In this document: positions 1 to 10,467 of the stretch, piece after piece
Layout: each line of letters begins with the position of its first letter
Position numbering within the stretch: the first letter of the stretch is position 1
From: Phytophthora colocasiae
Taxonomy: Eukaryota; Oomycota; Peronosporomycetes; Peronosporales; Peronosporaceae
Length of the DNA stretch: 64,000 nt
Assembly: GCA_018806915.1 (NCBI GenBank)
Contig: JAGKQI010000091.1
Span: forward strand, 1,488,001 to 1,552,000
Direction: 5' to 3'
Program-made: the position numbers and the translations under genes
The notes under the pieces: generated by a model
Databases searched by the model: none
Seen by the model: the letters and a program-made list of their open reading frames with translations, nothing else
What the model was told of the DNA's origin: nothing

Positions 1-286
1 CGAAAAACCTCCTCATCGGACGGAAGTGTAAAGGGATTCGACTCTGCTGAGTGTTCTACATTGACAACACTGTTGGTTCAAGCGAGGAAGAAGCAATTCT
101 ACGAGATAGTATTACCCGAGATGGTTCGATTGCGGTGCATTGTAGCTCAAAGTGTACAATGCGTTTTGGAGAAACCACCACGGATTCCGTGGCGAATGCA
201 GCGGATTTATTTCTAGTTTGATGCCAACGATTCTACAGCTCGAAACGCCCTTGACTTAAACGGTCTCATTGAAAAAGGTTACAAGA
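1..286 (+). pseudogene. Possible coding remnant upstream of the first gene
   Basis: Frame 1 is open from the window edge to a TAG at 214-216. It then stays open for 23 more codons with coding-like composition, up to a TGA just before position 288. This could be the 3' part of a gene cut by the window edge, or 5' exons of the next gene carrying a nonsense codon and a frame change. I do not recognise the protein. A short intron around the TAG is possible, but I found no convincing GT-AG pair. Confidence 0.25.
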
Positions 287-287
287 G

Positions 288-1317
288 ATGATGGACTCTG
301 CTGATGAGGTTCTATTGAGTGAAGCTACACCTTCTTCGGATATTATCGAGACGAATGAACAACTCTCCGATGGCCGAATGGTATTCAACTGTCGACCAGA
401 ATTGAGTACTCGCAGTGTCCTCTTTCAAGGCAGAAATTCTAGGGGTCCAGTTCCTGTACAGCTCTTGACATTGGATGGTCGATCTCTCTTGGGATTGCCT
501 CTTCCTTTCACTTCAAGCAACGATATTCCAATTCCCCCAATACAAGATGACGATAAGTTACCACGGGTACAATATGTATGCCATTTACTTTTCATACCGC
601 GGAATTAAAGTTTGTTGATAGATTCTGGTAACAACAAAGGTGTTAACCGATCCGTCCAGTGAAATCCGACTTCGACGATTGCAGGTAAAAGCTAGGGACA
701 GAAGTTACCAAACATTGCCTCGACTAATTTATGTAATGGTAACTTGTAGCTCACGATTCTTAGTGCTGCGGTTGGGAGTTTCTTGCTTACTGTCGCTTTG
801 CTCTTCCCCGCTAGCACTGGTACGACTTTGATATAAAATATCTCGAATATCCGCTAATTGATGTTGTAGATGCTTGGTATCACGCGGATGCCTATCAATC
901 TCGAAACGGAGAGCAGCATGTTGAACGTGTACTCACTGTCCGCCCTATTCTTCTTGTTACTACAATACTCAGTAATGGGTTGTTAGTCTTAGCAACTTTC
1001 TTGAGAATGGATGCACTGCTGACGGTGTACATTTCCGGTAAGAACGCTCGACGTTCGCATAGTGGATTGAATTCTAACTTGTCATACGTCTTTAGTCATT
1101 GCAGTTGTCGACATTTGGTCGCTGATATCGTTGCTCCCTCATGCTCTCTTCTTCATACGCTTCTTCTTTGATATTCTACTCATTGGGATCACATTGGAAG
1201 TACGGACACATCTGGTAAGCCACACTGTAATTAAGATCGAAATCCCAGTTAACTCACAATCTTAATTCGTAGGAACAAACGTGGTTTCTAACCAGTTTCC
1301 ACCGCCTGCGTACTTGA
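288..1317 (+). CDS. Intron-rich hypothetical membrane protein
   Basis: Product not recognised. Exons that keep one frame through GT-AG junctions are 288-575, 640-684, 815-1037, 1096-1214 and 1273-1317 (TGA at 1315). Introns at 576-639, 1038-1095 and 1215-1272 are 58-64 bp. The step from 684 to 815 is uncertain: a 21-nt exon just after the AG near 743 would fit, but its donor is weak. The N-terminal part is soluble and polar. The last three exons encode two or three hydrophobic segments (around 940-1010 and 1100-1205) ending in a short basic tail, so the protein is probably membrane-anchored. The true start could lie upstream of the window or within 1-287. Alternatively this is a decaying copy of a larger gene. 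The coding nature of the later exons is fairly secure; the full model is not. Confidence 0.45.
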
Positions 1318-2211
1318 TTGAACACCTCGTAAAGACATTCTTCCTGTGTTCACACTGTACTTGAAGTGATCATTCGCAAAAGTATATGTCGTCTACCAGT
1401 ACACACGATTCATTGGTGCTTTGCACCGTTCGATTGCGGTCGTCTCCTTGTTGCAAGTCGCGCGTGGTGCAAGTCCTCAGCTTCTCCACCTTCAAGACAC
1501 TTCCATCATAACTAGCTCTCCAAGTGATCGCAGTTTGACACGCACCTCCACCGAAATGGCAATGGATTTTTCAGGGGGGGGGTGGACCGTCGTGCTATCA
1601 TGGATACGGTAGCACGACGACCCGCCTATTGTCGACTCGCGTTCCCGCTGTCCATCTAGCTGTTGTACCCATCCGATGTGGCCCAAGGTCTCTCTTACCA
1701 TCGAGTCTTCGAGTCTTTCATTCTTTGGCCCGTTTGAGCGCCGCAGCAGAACAAAAGAGCGGACTGCAACGGCGATCGACACGCCGGATCTCTCTCCCCA
1801 GACTTCAGTCGCTGGACAATTGAATGGCGAAAAGTTCCGTCGTCTTGTTGGTCACTAGATAGTCGCAACAGAATAAGCAACGAACGCACAGTTCATGCTT
1901 GAAGGAATGCAACAACACCGGTCGGAGGATACTTGAAAATCTGTGACGTGTGCAAGTCATGAATGTCTTCCCAAGGTGTTCCCAAAGACGGGGGAGAGGC
2001 GCGACTGTTTTCCACCAATGACAAAGTCCAGGGTTCGGGCTCTACCGACTTTTCCTATCCCACTCATTAACTTTCTCTCATACAAAAATTTAAACTTTTA
2101 TTAAAGTGAATGTAAAGTTTGAGAGTATAAATGACTGTCACAACCAAACTACCCGGTAGAACAATAGTCCTTATAGGCAGTCGCTCTTCCCCCTCTTAGA
2201 CGTCCAGTGCG
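1318..2211. other. Intergenic region with hairpin and TATA-like box
   Basis: No convincing gene. It holds an 8-9 nt G tract at 1574-1582 followed by a perfect 10-bp inverted repeat (1588-1597 with 1610-1619, 12-nt loop). Nearer the PDZ gene there is an A/T-rich stretch at 2085-2120 and a TATAAAT at 2126-2132, about 80 bp before the ATG at 2212. The motif ACTCATTAACTTTC at 2060-2075 resembles the oomycete initiator (CTCATT...) and is a candidate core promoter element. Short open frames here lack coding character. Confidence 0.4.
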
Positions 2212-5200
2212 ATGTTCGCCCCGGACGCGGAGGCCTCCGCCTCGACGCCTATGACCAACGAGGAGCTGCTAGCGCACCAGCTCGACCTGCACCAGAAGAT
2301 TCAGCAGCAAATGCAGCTGCAGATGGAGATGAGCATGCAGCTCGGCGCGCGTCAGTCCCTCACGTCTTCTCTAGCTAAAGTGGAGCCGGACTTGGGCGAC
2401 AACGTCTTCGACATGTTGGACGACCTCATCATGATCCCGTCGGGGGCGGTGGCGCCTGAGCGCGGCTCCTTGTCCAAGCAGGCGAGAGAAGAGACGATGG
2501 ACGTGGATGACGCGCCCGCCATGGGCTCTGGGAGTGTCAGTGGAGGACGTGACAGTCTCGCAGATATACTCGAGAGTCTTGATATGGACTTGGATGACGA
2601 TTTAAATGACGACACGTTGTCATCAGGCAGTGAACGAGCTCGCAGTACCAGTGACTCGCTGGATGAAGGCGATTTCGACGATCTAGATGATCTAGATAAT
2701 CTGGATAATCTAGATCTGGATCTAGATCTAGACACACCTGACCAAACTGTGAACAAGGACGATAAAGCTGACCCGAATGAACATGCACCAGCTGAAGAAG
2801 ACTTCGTGCATTTACGTCGCTCGTCGCTGGATCTACTGGCTTCTATGAGTGGGAGCACTTCCAGTGTCTCGAATAACGCTACTGGTAACATGTGCACGTT
2901 GATATGGGAAGGAGGACTACTGGGACTGAGATTGAGACATTCCCAGTCGAGAATGATGCCTGCAGTGTCGAAAATTACTGGAAAGAGCTCGATTTTCGGT
3001 ATTCATCTCGTGGACGTGGGCGATTTGCTCTTGAGAATTGGAGACCGGATCACGCGTGATATGGAGTTTTTGGAGGCCATTAACTACTTGAAAGAAGTGC
3101 CCAAACCCTGTAAATTGGTGTTCAGACGATTGACGGCAGACCCCATGGCAGTGAAGCCTGTACAGCCCAAGGTGAAGAGTGTGATTGGCTTGAAACTGGC
3201 TGCTAAGTTTGAGGAACTGACAGCAGCAGAGAACGAGAAATTCCCGCCGCAACCGGCTGTGAAACTTGAAGCGAAGTACGAGATTAAGTGGATTGACGGA
3301 CCGTTGGGAATCAGTCTCATTGCGAGCAAGGACGTGCCGTATCCGCTAGTAACGCGAATCACGGGGAAGAACCGCTCGCCACAGGTGCAAGACGTGCAGC
3401 CAGGTCACTATCTCGTGCAGATCGGCACGTACAATACAGCGGATGGCAACTTTAACACGGCGATTAAGTTCCTGCAAAAGGTGCAGAAGCCTGTGTCGCT
3501 TTTCTTCTGCCCAGGTAACAAGAAGGTATCCGCCCGTCCAGACCCGACCGAGGATGAATACGACCACATTTGGGAGAAAAAGCAGCCGCTGTGCTTCACT
3601 GTACGACCGAACGTTGCAGGAAACATGATTGTTGCTGACTTGGGTAGTGCCAAGTCGATTAAGGTTAAGGTTAAGGGTGCTCCGAACAATGTGGCAGCAT
3701 TTGTGAGCTCTGGAGACCGTATCATGTGGATCAACGATGACAGCGTCAAGGACTTGACCTTCCACGAGTCTTTGCTCAAGTTGCGCACTGCCAAGCGACC
3801 ACTGGTTATTCGGTTTAAGAAGGGCTCTCCCGAAGACGCGATCACAGCTTTGTCTTCTTCAGACGTGCACTCGGCCTCGAAGTTTACGGCTTCGACTTCT
3901 TCACTGGCGTCCTCGTCCTCGTCAGTATCGTCTACATCCTCGACATTGTCGTCGACGTCGTCAAATACGTCTCCACCATCTTCTAATTCGTCACCGGCAG
4001 AAAACGCGGCTCCGAAGGCTGCTCAGCCGCCTCCAACCCCAGCGCTTCCAAACTTTGTCATCAGTCCACTCAAGAAAATGACTATGGCTCTTGGTAGTCA
4101 TGCCAAAGAAAATGCCACCAATCCCCTCACCGCAAAAGCGCAGAATGAGCACAGGAAGCATCAAGACAGGCAACTCCACTCGTCTCACGTATCTCAATCA
4201 CAGCAACACCCGGCTCAGGAAGCTTCTCAAAGCAAATACCGTGGTTATACAGAGGAGGCGAAACGCTCAGCACACGAGTCAAGACAACAGAACGCTGGAC
4301 CTAGCGCTCCAAGAGTTTCACCACATGGATCAAGAGGAGGCCACCATCACGCAGCTGCACCAATAATGCTCACACCGAAGGACCCTTCTCCTCGGACCAA
4401 CAGTCCCGACCACGGCGCACATCGGAACGACATGAACCACCGGGTTGCAGACGCACAAAACAAGCTGCGCAACTTAGAACACGGTCTACGCAAGTCTCCG
4501 TTGGCCAAGTCTTCCAGCGATCCGCTAGACGACACGCTATTGAAGCCGCTGTCTCGAAGTGGCCACCGTCATGGCTCCGCTCCTCAACTGCCACCTAACG
4601 AACCTATTCGAACCAAGGAAAAGGAATCAGAGAAGGACAACGACGTGTACGAAGTGGTTTGGCCGGAAGGAACGGCTCTGGGTTTGACTCTTCGTGTGCA
4701 CCCGACCACCAGGTTTCCCGTGGTGGCGCGTGTGACTGGTACGAGCAACCTCAAGAACATCGAGCACGTTTCTCCTGGCGATATCTTGTTCGCTGCCAAC
4801 AACATGAACATCGTACCCCAGCCCAAATTCAAGCAGACGTTGGAGAACCTGTCGCGCTTACCGAAGCCTGCAGTTCTGCGCTTCAGGCGCGCATCAGCCG
4901 CGGCTTACGCTTCTATGAGGAACGATGACTCTGACCAAGCTCTTCCACGTGGACCAACACTGAAAGACCGCGAATACGAGCTCATCTGGCGGGAGAATGC
5001 TAACCTGGGCCTCGTGTTTAGCTCGGACAACGACGTACCAAAGGTGACGAAGGTGGATATGGATTCTGGCGGACCTATGCTGCACAAGGTATCGGTTGGA
5101 GACGTGTTGACGTGGATTGGCCCCATGGAGATCAGCGGTTCAACCTTCCACTCGTCTATGGCGACGTTGCGTGCCGTTAAGCGGCCTGTGGTGCTGCGCT

Positions 5201-5220
5201 TTTTCAAACGCGGGACATGA
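2212..5220 (+). CDS. Five-repeat PDZ-like domain protein, 1002 aa
   Basis: Single-exon gene. Five PDZ-like modules begin with a W or Y-x-x-x-W strand and contain a G-D-x-L turn. They lie at about residues 228-306, 353-432, 448-533, 808-895 and 922-1000. Between modules 3 and 4 is a Ser-rich run (540-585) and a long basic, Pro/His-rich linker. The N-terminus has a Gln/Met-rich helix (25-45) and a strongly acidic tract with Asp-Leu-Asp repeats (125-175), encoded by a GATCTA-type micro-repeat around 2676-2735. PDZ modules usually bind C-terminal peptides, so a scaffold or adaptor role is inferred. The modules are degenerate, and the carboxylate-binding loop differs between them, so ligand binding may be lost in some. 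No signal peptide or membrane segment is seen. The start is chosen as the first ATG after the TATA-like box. It converges on the minus-strand gene that ends at 5427. Confidence 0.8.
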   Translation: MFAPDAEASASTPMTNEELLAHQLDLHQKIQQQMQLQMEMSMQLGARQSLTSSLAKVEPDLGDNVFDMLDDLIMIPSGAVAPERGSLSKQAREETMDVDDAPAMGSGSVSGGRDSLADILESLDMDLDDDLNDDTLSSGSERARSTSDSLDEGDFDDLDDLDNLDNLDLDLDLDTPDQTVNKDDKADPNEHAPAEEDFVHLRRSSLDLLASMSGSTSSVSNNATGNMCTLIWEGGLLGLRLRHSQSRMMPAVSKITGKSSIFGIHLVDVGDLLLRIGDRITRDMEFLEAINYLKEVPKPCKLVFRRLTADPMAVKPVQPKVKSVIGLKLAAKFEELTAAENEKFPPQPAVKLEAKYEIKWIDGPLGISLIASKDVPYPLVTRITGKNRSPQVQDVQPGHYLVQIGTYNTADGNFNTAIKFLQKVQKPVSLFFCPGNKKVSARPDPTEDEYDHIWEKKQPLCFTVRPNVAGNMIVADLGSAKSIKVKVKGAPNNVAAFVSSGDRIMWINDDSVKDLTFHESLLKLRTAKRPLVIRFKKGSPEDAITALSSSDVHSASKFTASTSSLASSSSSVSSTSSTLSSTSSNTSPPSSNSSPAENAAPKAAQPPPTPALPNFVISPLKKMTMALGSHAKENATNPLTAKAQNEHRKHQDRQLHSSHVSQSQQHPAQEASQSKYRGYTEEAKRSAHESRQQNAGPSAPRVSPHGSRGGHHHAAAPIMLTPKDPSPRTNSPDHGAHRNDMNHRVADAQNKLRNLEHGLRKSPLAKSSSDPLDDTLLKPLSRSGHRHGSAPQLPPNEPIRTKEKESEKDNDVYEVVWPEGTALGLTLRVHPTTRFPVVARVTGTSNLKNIEHVSPGDILFAANNMNIVPQPKFKQTLENLSRLPKPAVLRFRRASAAAYASMRNDDSDQALPRGPTLKDREYELIWRENANLGLVFSSDNDVPKVTKVDMDSGGPMLHKVSVGDVLTWIGPMEISGSTFHSSMATLRAVKRPVVLRFFKRGT

Positions 5221-5426
5221 TCAAGTCGTAGTAGTTTAAATACCTAGGAGGGAAAGCCAACATTTGGAAGCTCTCGGTGTTAGAAGACGGGGCCTCGACC
5301 TGCCCCGCGTGAAAATGTGCTTTTTGGTCGATGTCATCGCGCCGCAGTGTCTTTCATCAATGTACGTACAAGTCGCAAATGAAATAATTAGGCGTTTTCA
5401 GCTTATTGTATCGCTCCCTATAGCCT

Positions 5427-6470
5427 TCAAAACATGCCACCACCAGGTGACGTCGAGTTGAAGCGCTCGAACTTTGCCGCCAGCGCCTGCTTCTTGGTAA
5501 GAATTTCATTCCGCGAGTTCTTAAGGTCCGTAGACACATCCGTAACGTTGATAGCGTCCATAAAGTTGGCCAGAAGCGGTGCCTTGACGTTCGAAGATGG
5601 CACAATCACGCCTGGAGGTCCTGACGGGGCCAAAAAGTCCTCAATGGCGAACGCGTAATGGTGCGCGACAGCAAAGCCCAACATCTCGACGCAGATGACA
5701 AAGTCGTTCAATGCTGAAGCGATTTTCTGCGCGTCCCAGCAGTCCGGACAGCCAATGTGCCACTTCTCCGAGATGACGCCGACACTCACCAACATACTGA
5801 TCATGATCGACTGCCAGTAGGTAAAGAAAATGATGGCCTTGATCGCCAGAAACTTGGGCCACGGTCGCATCGGCTGCAGTTCTTCATGAGCTCCATGGAA
5901 AAAGATCAATAGACAGTAAAGAGCCCATGTCTGCGATGCACTGAGGATGAAACACACGTAGCCGTAGCTTACCAACGGGTTCAAGAGTTCCCCTTCCCCA
6001 TAAACTCCAGCCAAACTCGTGACGAGCATAACGATGCTCATGAGTAACTTGATAGGAATATATTGCAAAATCCCGACAGTCGTTTGACGCAGAAACTTGC
6101 CTCCCATAGACCACGGTTGCACGCAGCAGAAGGGGAAAACGTGTGTCATTTGGGGCTTGGAACGCATCGTACTGGCTAAAACGGACTGGCCGCCCAAATA
6201 CTCCACCAAGAAGCAGTGGAAGGAATACAACGCAAAAGCCTCGTACAGATCCCGCACCGTCTCGAACAGCAGCTTGGACTCGTTAAACACTAACGCCATA
6301 TACGAAGTGATCGCGTAAATTGGTACCATCATGAGGATTCGGATCACGTGCTTGCGAATACCGGCCGACGGGTTGTACAGGAGGTGCGTCCATATAAGCC
6401 ACCCTGATAAGACAATAGCCAACAGCGTGAAGGCGCCCGAGATGGCGTACGCCAACGTCTGCAGCTGCAT
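5427..6470 (-). CDS. TMEM184 / organic solute transporter alpha-like membrane protein, 347 aa
   Basis: Length and layout fit the Ost-alpha/TMEM184 family (Solute_trans_a). Seven hydrophobic segments start at about residues 8, 43, 80, 137, 168, 210 and 255. The family-typical PWS-containing loop with paired cysteines sits near residues 113-120, and the middle has a conserved Y-x-P-I-K-L segment. The C-terminal ~70 residues are soluble and basic. Family members are eukaryotic multi-pass proteins linked to solute transport or membrane trafficking; the substrate cannot be told here. Intronless. The start at 6470 gives a first residue just before the first membrane segment and leaves a 242-bp divergent intergenic region shared with SPT16. 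Its 3' end faces the PDZ gene across about 200 bp with no recognisable gene. Confidence 0.85.
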   Translation of the reverse strand: MQLQTLAYAISGAFTLLAIVLSGWLIWTHLLYNPSAGIRKHVIRILMMVPIYAITSYMALVFNESKLLFETVRDLYEAFALYSFHCFLVEYLGGQSVLASTMRSKPQMTHVFPFCCVQPWSMGGKFLRQTTVGILQYIPIKLLMSIVMLVTSLAGVYGEGELLNPLVSYGYVCFILSASQTWALYCLLIFFHGAHEELQPMRPWPKFLAIKAIIFFTYWQSIMISMLVSVGVISEKWHIGCPDCWDAQKIASALNDFVICVEMLGFAVAHHYAFAIEDFLAPSGPPGVIVPSSNVKAPLLANFMDAINVTDVSTDLKNSRNEILTKKQALAAKFERFNSTSPGGGMF

Positions 6471-6712
6471 AGGAGACTCCGACCCTGAGCTTAAGCTTAA
6501 TCTGGTTTTTTATTATATCTCTGCCGAAAAAATGATTGTTAAGTAAATCCTTTAATATAGCATATTGTTGAACTGGTTAAGCACATATTGTACCATGTTT
6601 TGTTTTTAGCCAATCAGCTATTTTTATTGAATAAAAATACTAGCGCCAACGCATTTGGCGCGAAGCTAAGGAACCGCATTGACCTGCACTCTCTTTCTCG
6701 ACGTCTGTAGCC
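6471..6712. promoter_or_regulatory. Divergent promoter between TMEM184-like gene and SPT16
   Basis: A 242-bp A/T-rich region between two divergent start codons. It contains a CCAAT box at 6610-6614 and, 60 bp before the SPT16 ATG, a 7-bp inverted repeat GCGCCAA-N5-TTGGCGC (6643-6661). The right half reads TTTGGCGC, which matches the E2F/DP site TTTSSCGC. E2F control of a replication-linked histone chaperone would make sense, but it is inferred from the motif only. Confidence 0.5.
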
Positions 6713-9700
6713 ATGGCGGAGGACCAGGTGGCAGTCAAAACGGAGGTAAAGACAGAGGTGAAGGCGGAGAACGTCTCCAATGCCCCGCGCCTCGATGCGG
6801 TCATGTTTTTCCGGCGTCTTAACCGCCTGTACAGCTCGTGGAAAGTAAGAGAGAACCTTCCCTTATTGTATCGATTTTTTTTCCCACTAACTTTCCCTTT
6901 ATTAATTAGGAACGTAAGAGTGACCCTGTATGGGGTGGAGTGGACTCGTTCTGTGTGCTGGCAGGCCGTGCACAACAGGAGGAATCAGGCTACCGCAAGT
7001 CTGCAGTGCTGCAGATCTATTTACTGGGGTTCTTGGAGTTCCCGGAGACGCTGATGGTGTTTACACCTGAGAAACTTTATGTTTTAACTGGAGGAAAGAA
7101 ATACAATATGCTGGAAGCTGTAGCTAAGGAAAACGCGTCTTCGGACGTCAAGTTGGAGCTGCTCAAGAGGAACAAAACGGACGGGAACCAGGCCAACTTT
7201 AAGGTGTTGACAGACGCTATTAAGGCCAGTGGAGCTAAAACTGGTGTGCTCACCAAGGAAAATCCGTTGGGAGAGCTCGTGGCCAGCTTTAAAAAGGCTC
7301 TGGAAGCTACTGAAGTTGAACAGGTGGAAGTTGGCAAGGGAATTGAGACGGTACTGACAGTGAAAGAAGACCAGGAGCTCGAAAACATCCGTTGGGCTGG
7401 AGCTCTGTCTAGCAAAGTGTTCAAGCTCAAGTTCATGGAAGATATGGAGCAGATTATCGATGACGAGAAGAGTATCAGCCACGAGAAGATCTCCATGGCC
7501 ATCGAGGACGTGTTCGACAACCCGTCCAAGATCAAGGTCACAATTGATCCAGTGGATATTGAGCCTTGCTACCCGCCTATTGTGCAGTCAGGAGGTAAGT
7601 ATGACTTGAAGCCCAGCGCTCAGAGCACCAAGGATGCCATGAAGTACGACGTCATTATCTGCTCACTTGGAGCAAGATACAAGGGGTACTGCTCTAACGT
7701 TGGACGTACGTTCTTCATTGATCCTACGAGTTCTATGGAGAAGTCTTACGAGCTGCTGCGGGAGGCGCACGAGCTCTGCGTGAAGGAGTTGAAACCTGGT
7801 AAAACCGTCGGTAAGGTGGTGGAGAAGGTGCGCAAGTTCATCCAGTCTAGGAACGCCACACTCTTCGGTAAGCTTACGAAGAATCTTGGCTTCGGCATTG
7901 GATTGGAGTTCCGCGAGTCATGCAACTTGCTCACCACAAAGAATCAGACGGTGATCAAGGAAGGCATGGCTTTCAACGTGGCTTTCGGATTTAACGACAT
8001 CCCAATCCCGGAGTCGCAGCGCAAGAAGAAGAAGCTAGACAGCTACGCCGTTTTCCTTGCCGACACGGTTGTTGTGCTGCAGAGCGAGACAAAGTACTAC
8101 ACTAAGGTGCCCAAGGCATGGGGCAAGGTGCGCTACGATATTGAGGACGGCAATGAGGAAGAGGTGGAAAAGACCAAGAAGAAATCAAGCAAGAGCAAAG
8201 ACTCGATCCACGGCTCCGTCGACACCTCGCTCTCTGGTACCCGTAACCAAGTCTTGCAGTCACGCCTCCGTGACCAGCAGCGTCAGCTGGAAGGCAAGGA
8301 AACAGACCAGGAGCGCCGTGACAGGCACCAGGCCGAGCTGATGCGTAGGAAACGAGAGGAGGCCATGCGTCGGTTGGAAGAGCAGAACAACGACAAGTCG
8401 GATGATCCAAAGAAGGAAAAGAGAATCAAGGCGTACAAGGGTCCGCAGGACTACCCGTCTGAGCTGCGTGAGCGCCAGGTTATGGTGGATATGCGTGCTG
8501 AAGCCGTGATTCTCCCTATCAATGGTGTGCCGGTCCCGTTCCATATCTCGACTATCAAGAACGTGAGTAAGTCCGAGGAAGACAAGGCTACGTACTTGCG
8601 TATCAACTTTTACGTACCTGGAACGTCGCTAGGACGTGATGTCCTTCCGGCGATGGCGAACGCGATCACAAACTTCCCTAACAAGATGTTCATTAAGGAG
8701 CTCGGCTTCCGCTCCACGGACGCACACAACCTGAACAACCAGTTCCGCTTGATCAAGGAACTCCAGAAACGTGTTAAACAGCGCGAGCAGCGTGAACAGG
8801 AAGAGTCCGACCTTGTTGTGCAGGAGGACCTGATCTTGACGCGCGACCGTCGTGTTCCTCGCCTGATTGATCTGTCAGCTCGCCCGCACCTGACCGGCCG
8901 TAAGACCCACGGTACGCTGGAGGCGCATTCCAACGGTGTTCGCTTCACGACCAACAAGAATCAAAAGCTAGACATTCTGTACGCGAATATCAAGCACGCG
9001 ATCTTCCAGCCCTGCGACAAGGAACTCGTGGTGCTGATTCACTTCCACCTGAAGAACCACATCATGATTGGTAAGAAGAAGCAGAAGGACGTGCAGTTCT
9101 ACACGGAGGTGATTGAAGGCTCACAGACGCTCGACAACCGGCGGCGATCGATGTACGACCCGGATGAGCTGGATGAGGAAAACAGAGAGCGCGCGTTGCG
9201 TGAGAAGCTGAACACGACCTTCAAGGAGTTTTGTCACAAAATGGAGAGTGTGTCTGAGCGACATGGCAAGCCTGTCGTGTTCGACATTCCGTACCGTGAG
9301 CTCGGCTTCATGGGTACTCCGTTCAAGGAGATGGTGCTGCTGCAGCCGTCCGTGCACTGCCTCGTCAGTCTGACTGATATGCCGTTCTTCATCATTTCAC
9401 TGGACGAGGTCGAGCACGTGCACTTCGAGCGTGTCATGTTCTCGTCCAAGAACTTCGACGTCGTCTTCGTGTTTAAAAACTTTGAGACACAGCCTACGCG
9501 TATCAGCGCCGTGTCCATGGGCGAGCTCGAGCGTATCAAGGAGTGGCTGGACGACATCGACATTTGCTTCACTACGGGTACTGCCAACTTGAACTGGAAG
9601 AGTATCATGTCCACAATCAAGGGGGATCACCGCTTCTATCTGGATACGGACGATGATGGTGTGCCCAAGCCTGCTGGTTGGGAGTTCCTTAAGGTGCGTT

Positions 9701-10065
9701 TTACTTGTTTGTTAAGAATGGGAGTGTTTGTACTTATTTTTGTATCGTATACTGAGTAGATGGAAGGCTCAGACGACGAAGATGAAGAGGAGGAAGAAGC
9801 TGGAGATAGCAACTACTCGGGCGGATCGGATGACGATGACGATGAAAGTGAATCGAGCGAGTCAGATGGTTCGGACTGGGAGTCCATTGTGGACGAGGAC
9901 TCGTCGGACGACGAACCTTCCGAGGAGGAGGACGCTCCATCCTGGGATGAATTGGAGAAGGAGGCACAGGCGTCTGACCGCATGCGCAACGAGAAACGTG
10001 GACACGAGGACGAAGACGAAGATTACCGCCGTTCGTCCAAGAAGAAGAAATCGCGTCGCCACTAA
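6713..10065 (+). CDS. SPT16: FACT complex subunit SPT16, 1073 aa, three exons
   Basis: Exons are 6713-6844, 6910-9693 and 9760-10065. Both introns (65 and 66 bp) are GT-AG and phase 0. The spliced protein is 1073 residues, close to the usual 1030-1050. Order: N-terminal lobe (about 10-170), aminopeptidase-like pita-bread fold (about 180-430) known to be catalytically dead in the family, charged helical linker (about 440-540), Spt16 middle domain, tandem PH/Rtt106-like histone-binding region (to about 960), then an extremely acidic Asp/Glu/Ser tail encoded by exon 3 that ends in a KKKKSRRH basic tip. It acts in the nucleus with Pob3/SSRP1 to take apart and rebuild nucleosomes during transcription and replication. 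The acidic tail binds H2A-H2B. The last exon and 3' flank are duplicated at 14,772-15,180. Confidence 0.95.
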
Positions 10066-10467
10066 GCGCAGACAGTGGCAAGACATTAGCTTCTTGCCTC
10101 CTTTCGTAAATCTACACGTCATGACAAATACTACGCCTGTGAAACAACGCATCGCATGAGGACCAAGCTAAAAACACTGTTGTAGTTATCTGGTGCCTTT
10201 AGATTACAGGTGTAATGTGGCTACGCGAAAACGTAATACATTACATTATGGATTACTCCTCCCTGAAGCACTGTTAGTAAATGCAATCAAGAACGGAAAA
10301 CTGATCAACAGATCACAAGATGTATGAAGAACTGTCTCCGAGACAGTGTCTCGTGCAAAGCTTACTCACTCCGGGCGAGTGGAGTCGTTCATTCTTTCGT
10401 CAGTGTCTTGATAAAGTCACCATCGTCGTCATTCCAGCAAAACCCATCAACCACGCACTACCAAACG
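10066..10467. other. Intergenic: SPT16 3' flank and upstream of M96-like A
   Basis: No gene seen. The stretch contains a short TGTAATGTGG/ACGTAATACATTACATTATG palindromic patch near 10,210-10,250. It lacks the GTACATC-N13-GATGTAC repeat found upstream of the minus-strand family members. About 144 bp before the ATG at 10,468 is also open in frame (from 10,324), but I take the later start because it gives the same 375-residue length as copy H. Confidence 0.4.

Noticed and set aside
8057..8410. Overlapping frames in SPT16 exon 2
   Set aside because: Shadows of the correct SPT16 frame in charged low-complexity sequence.
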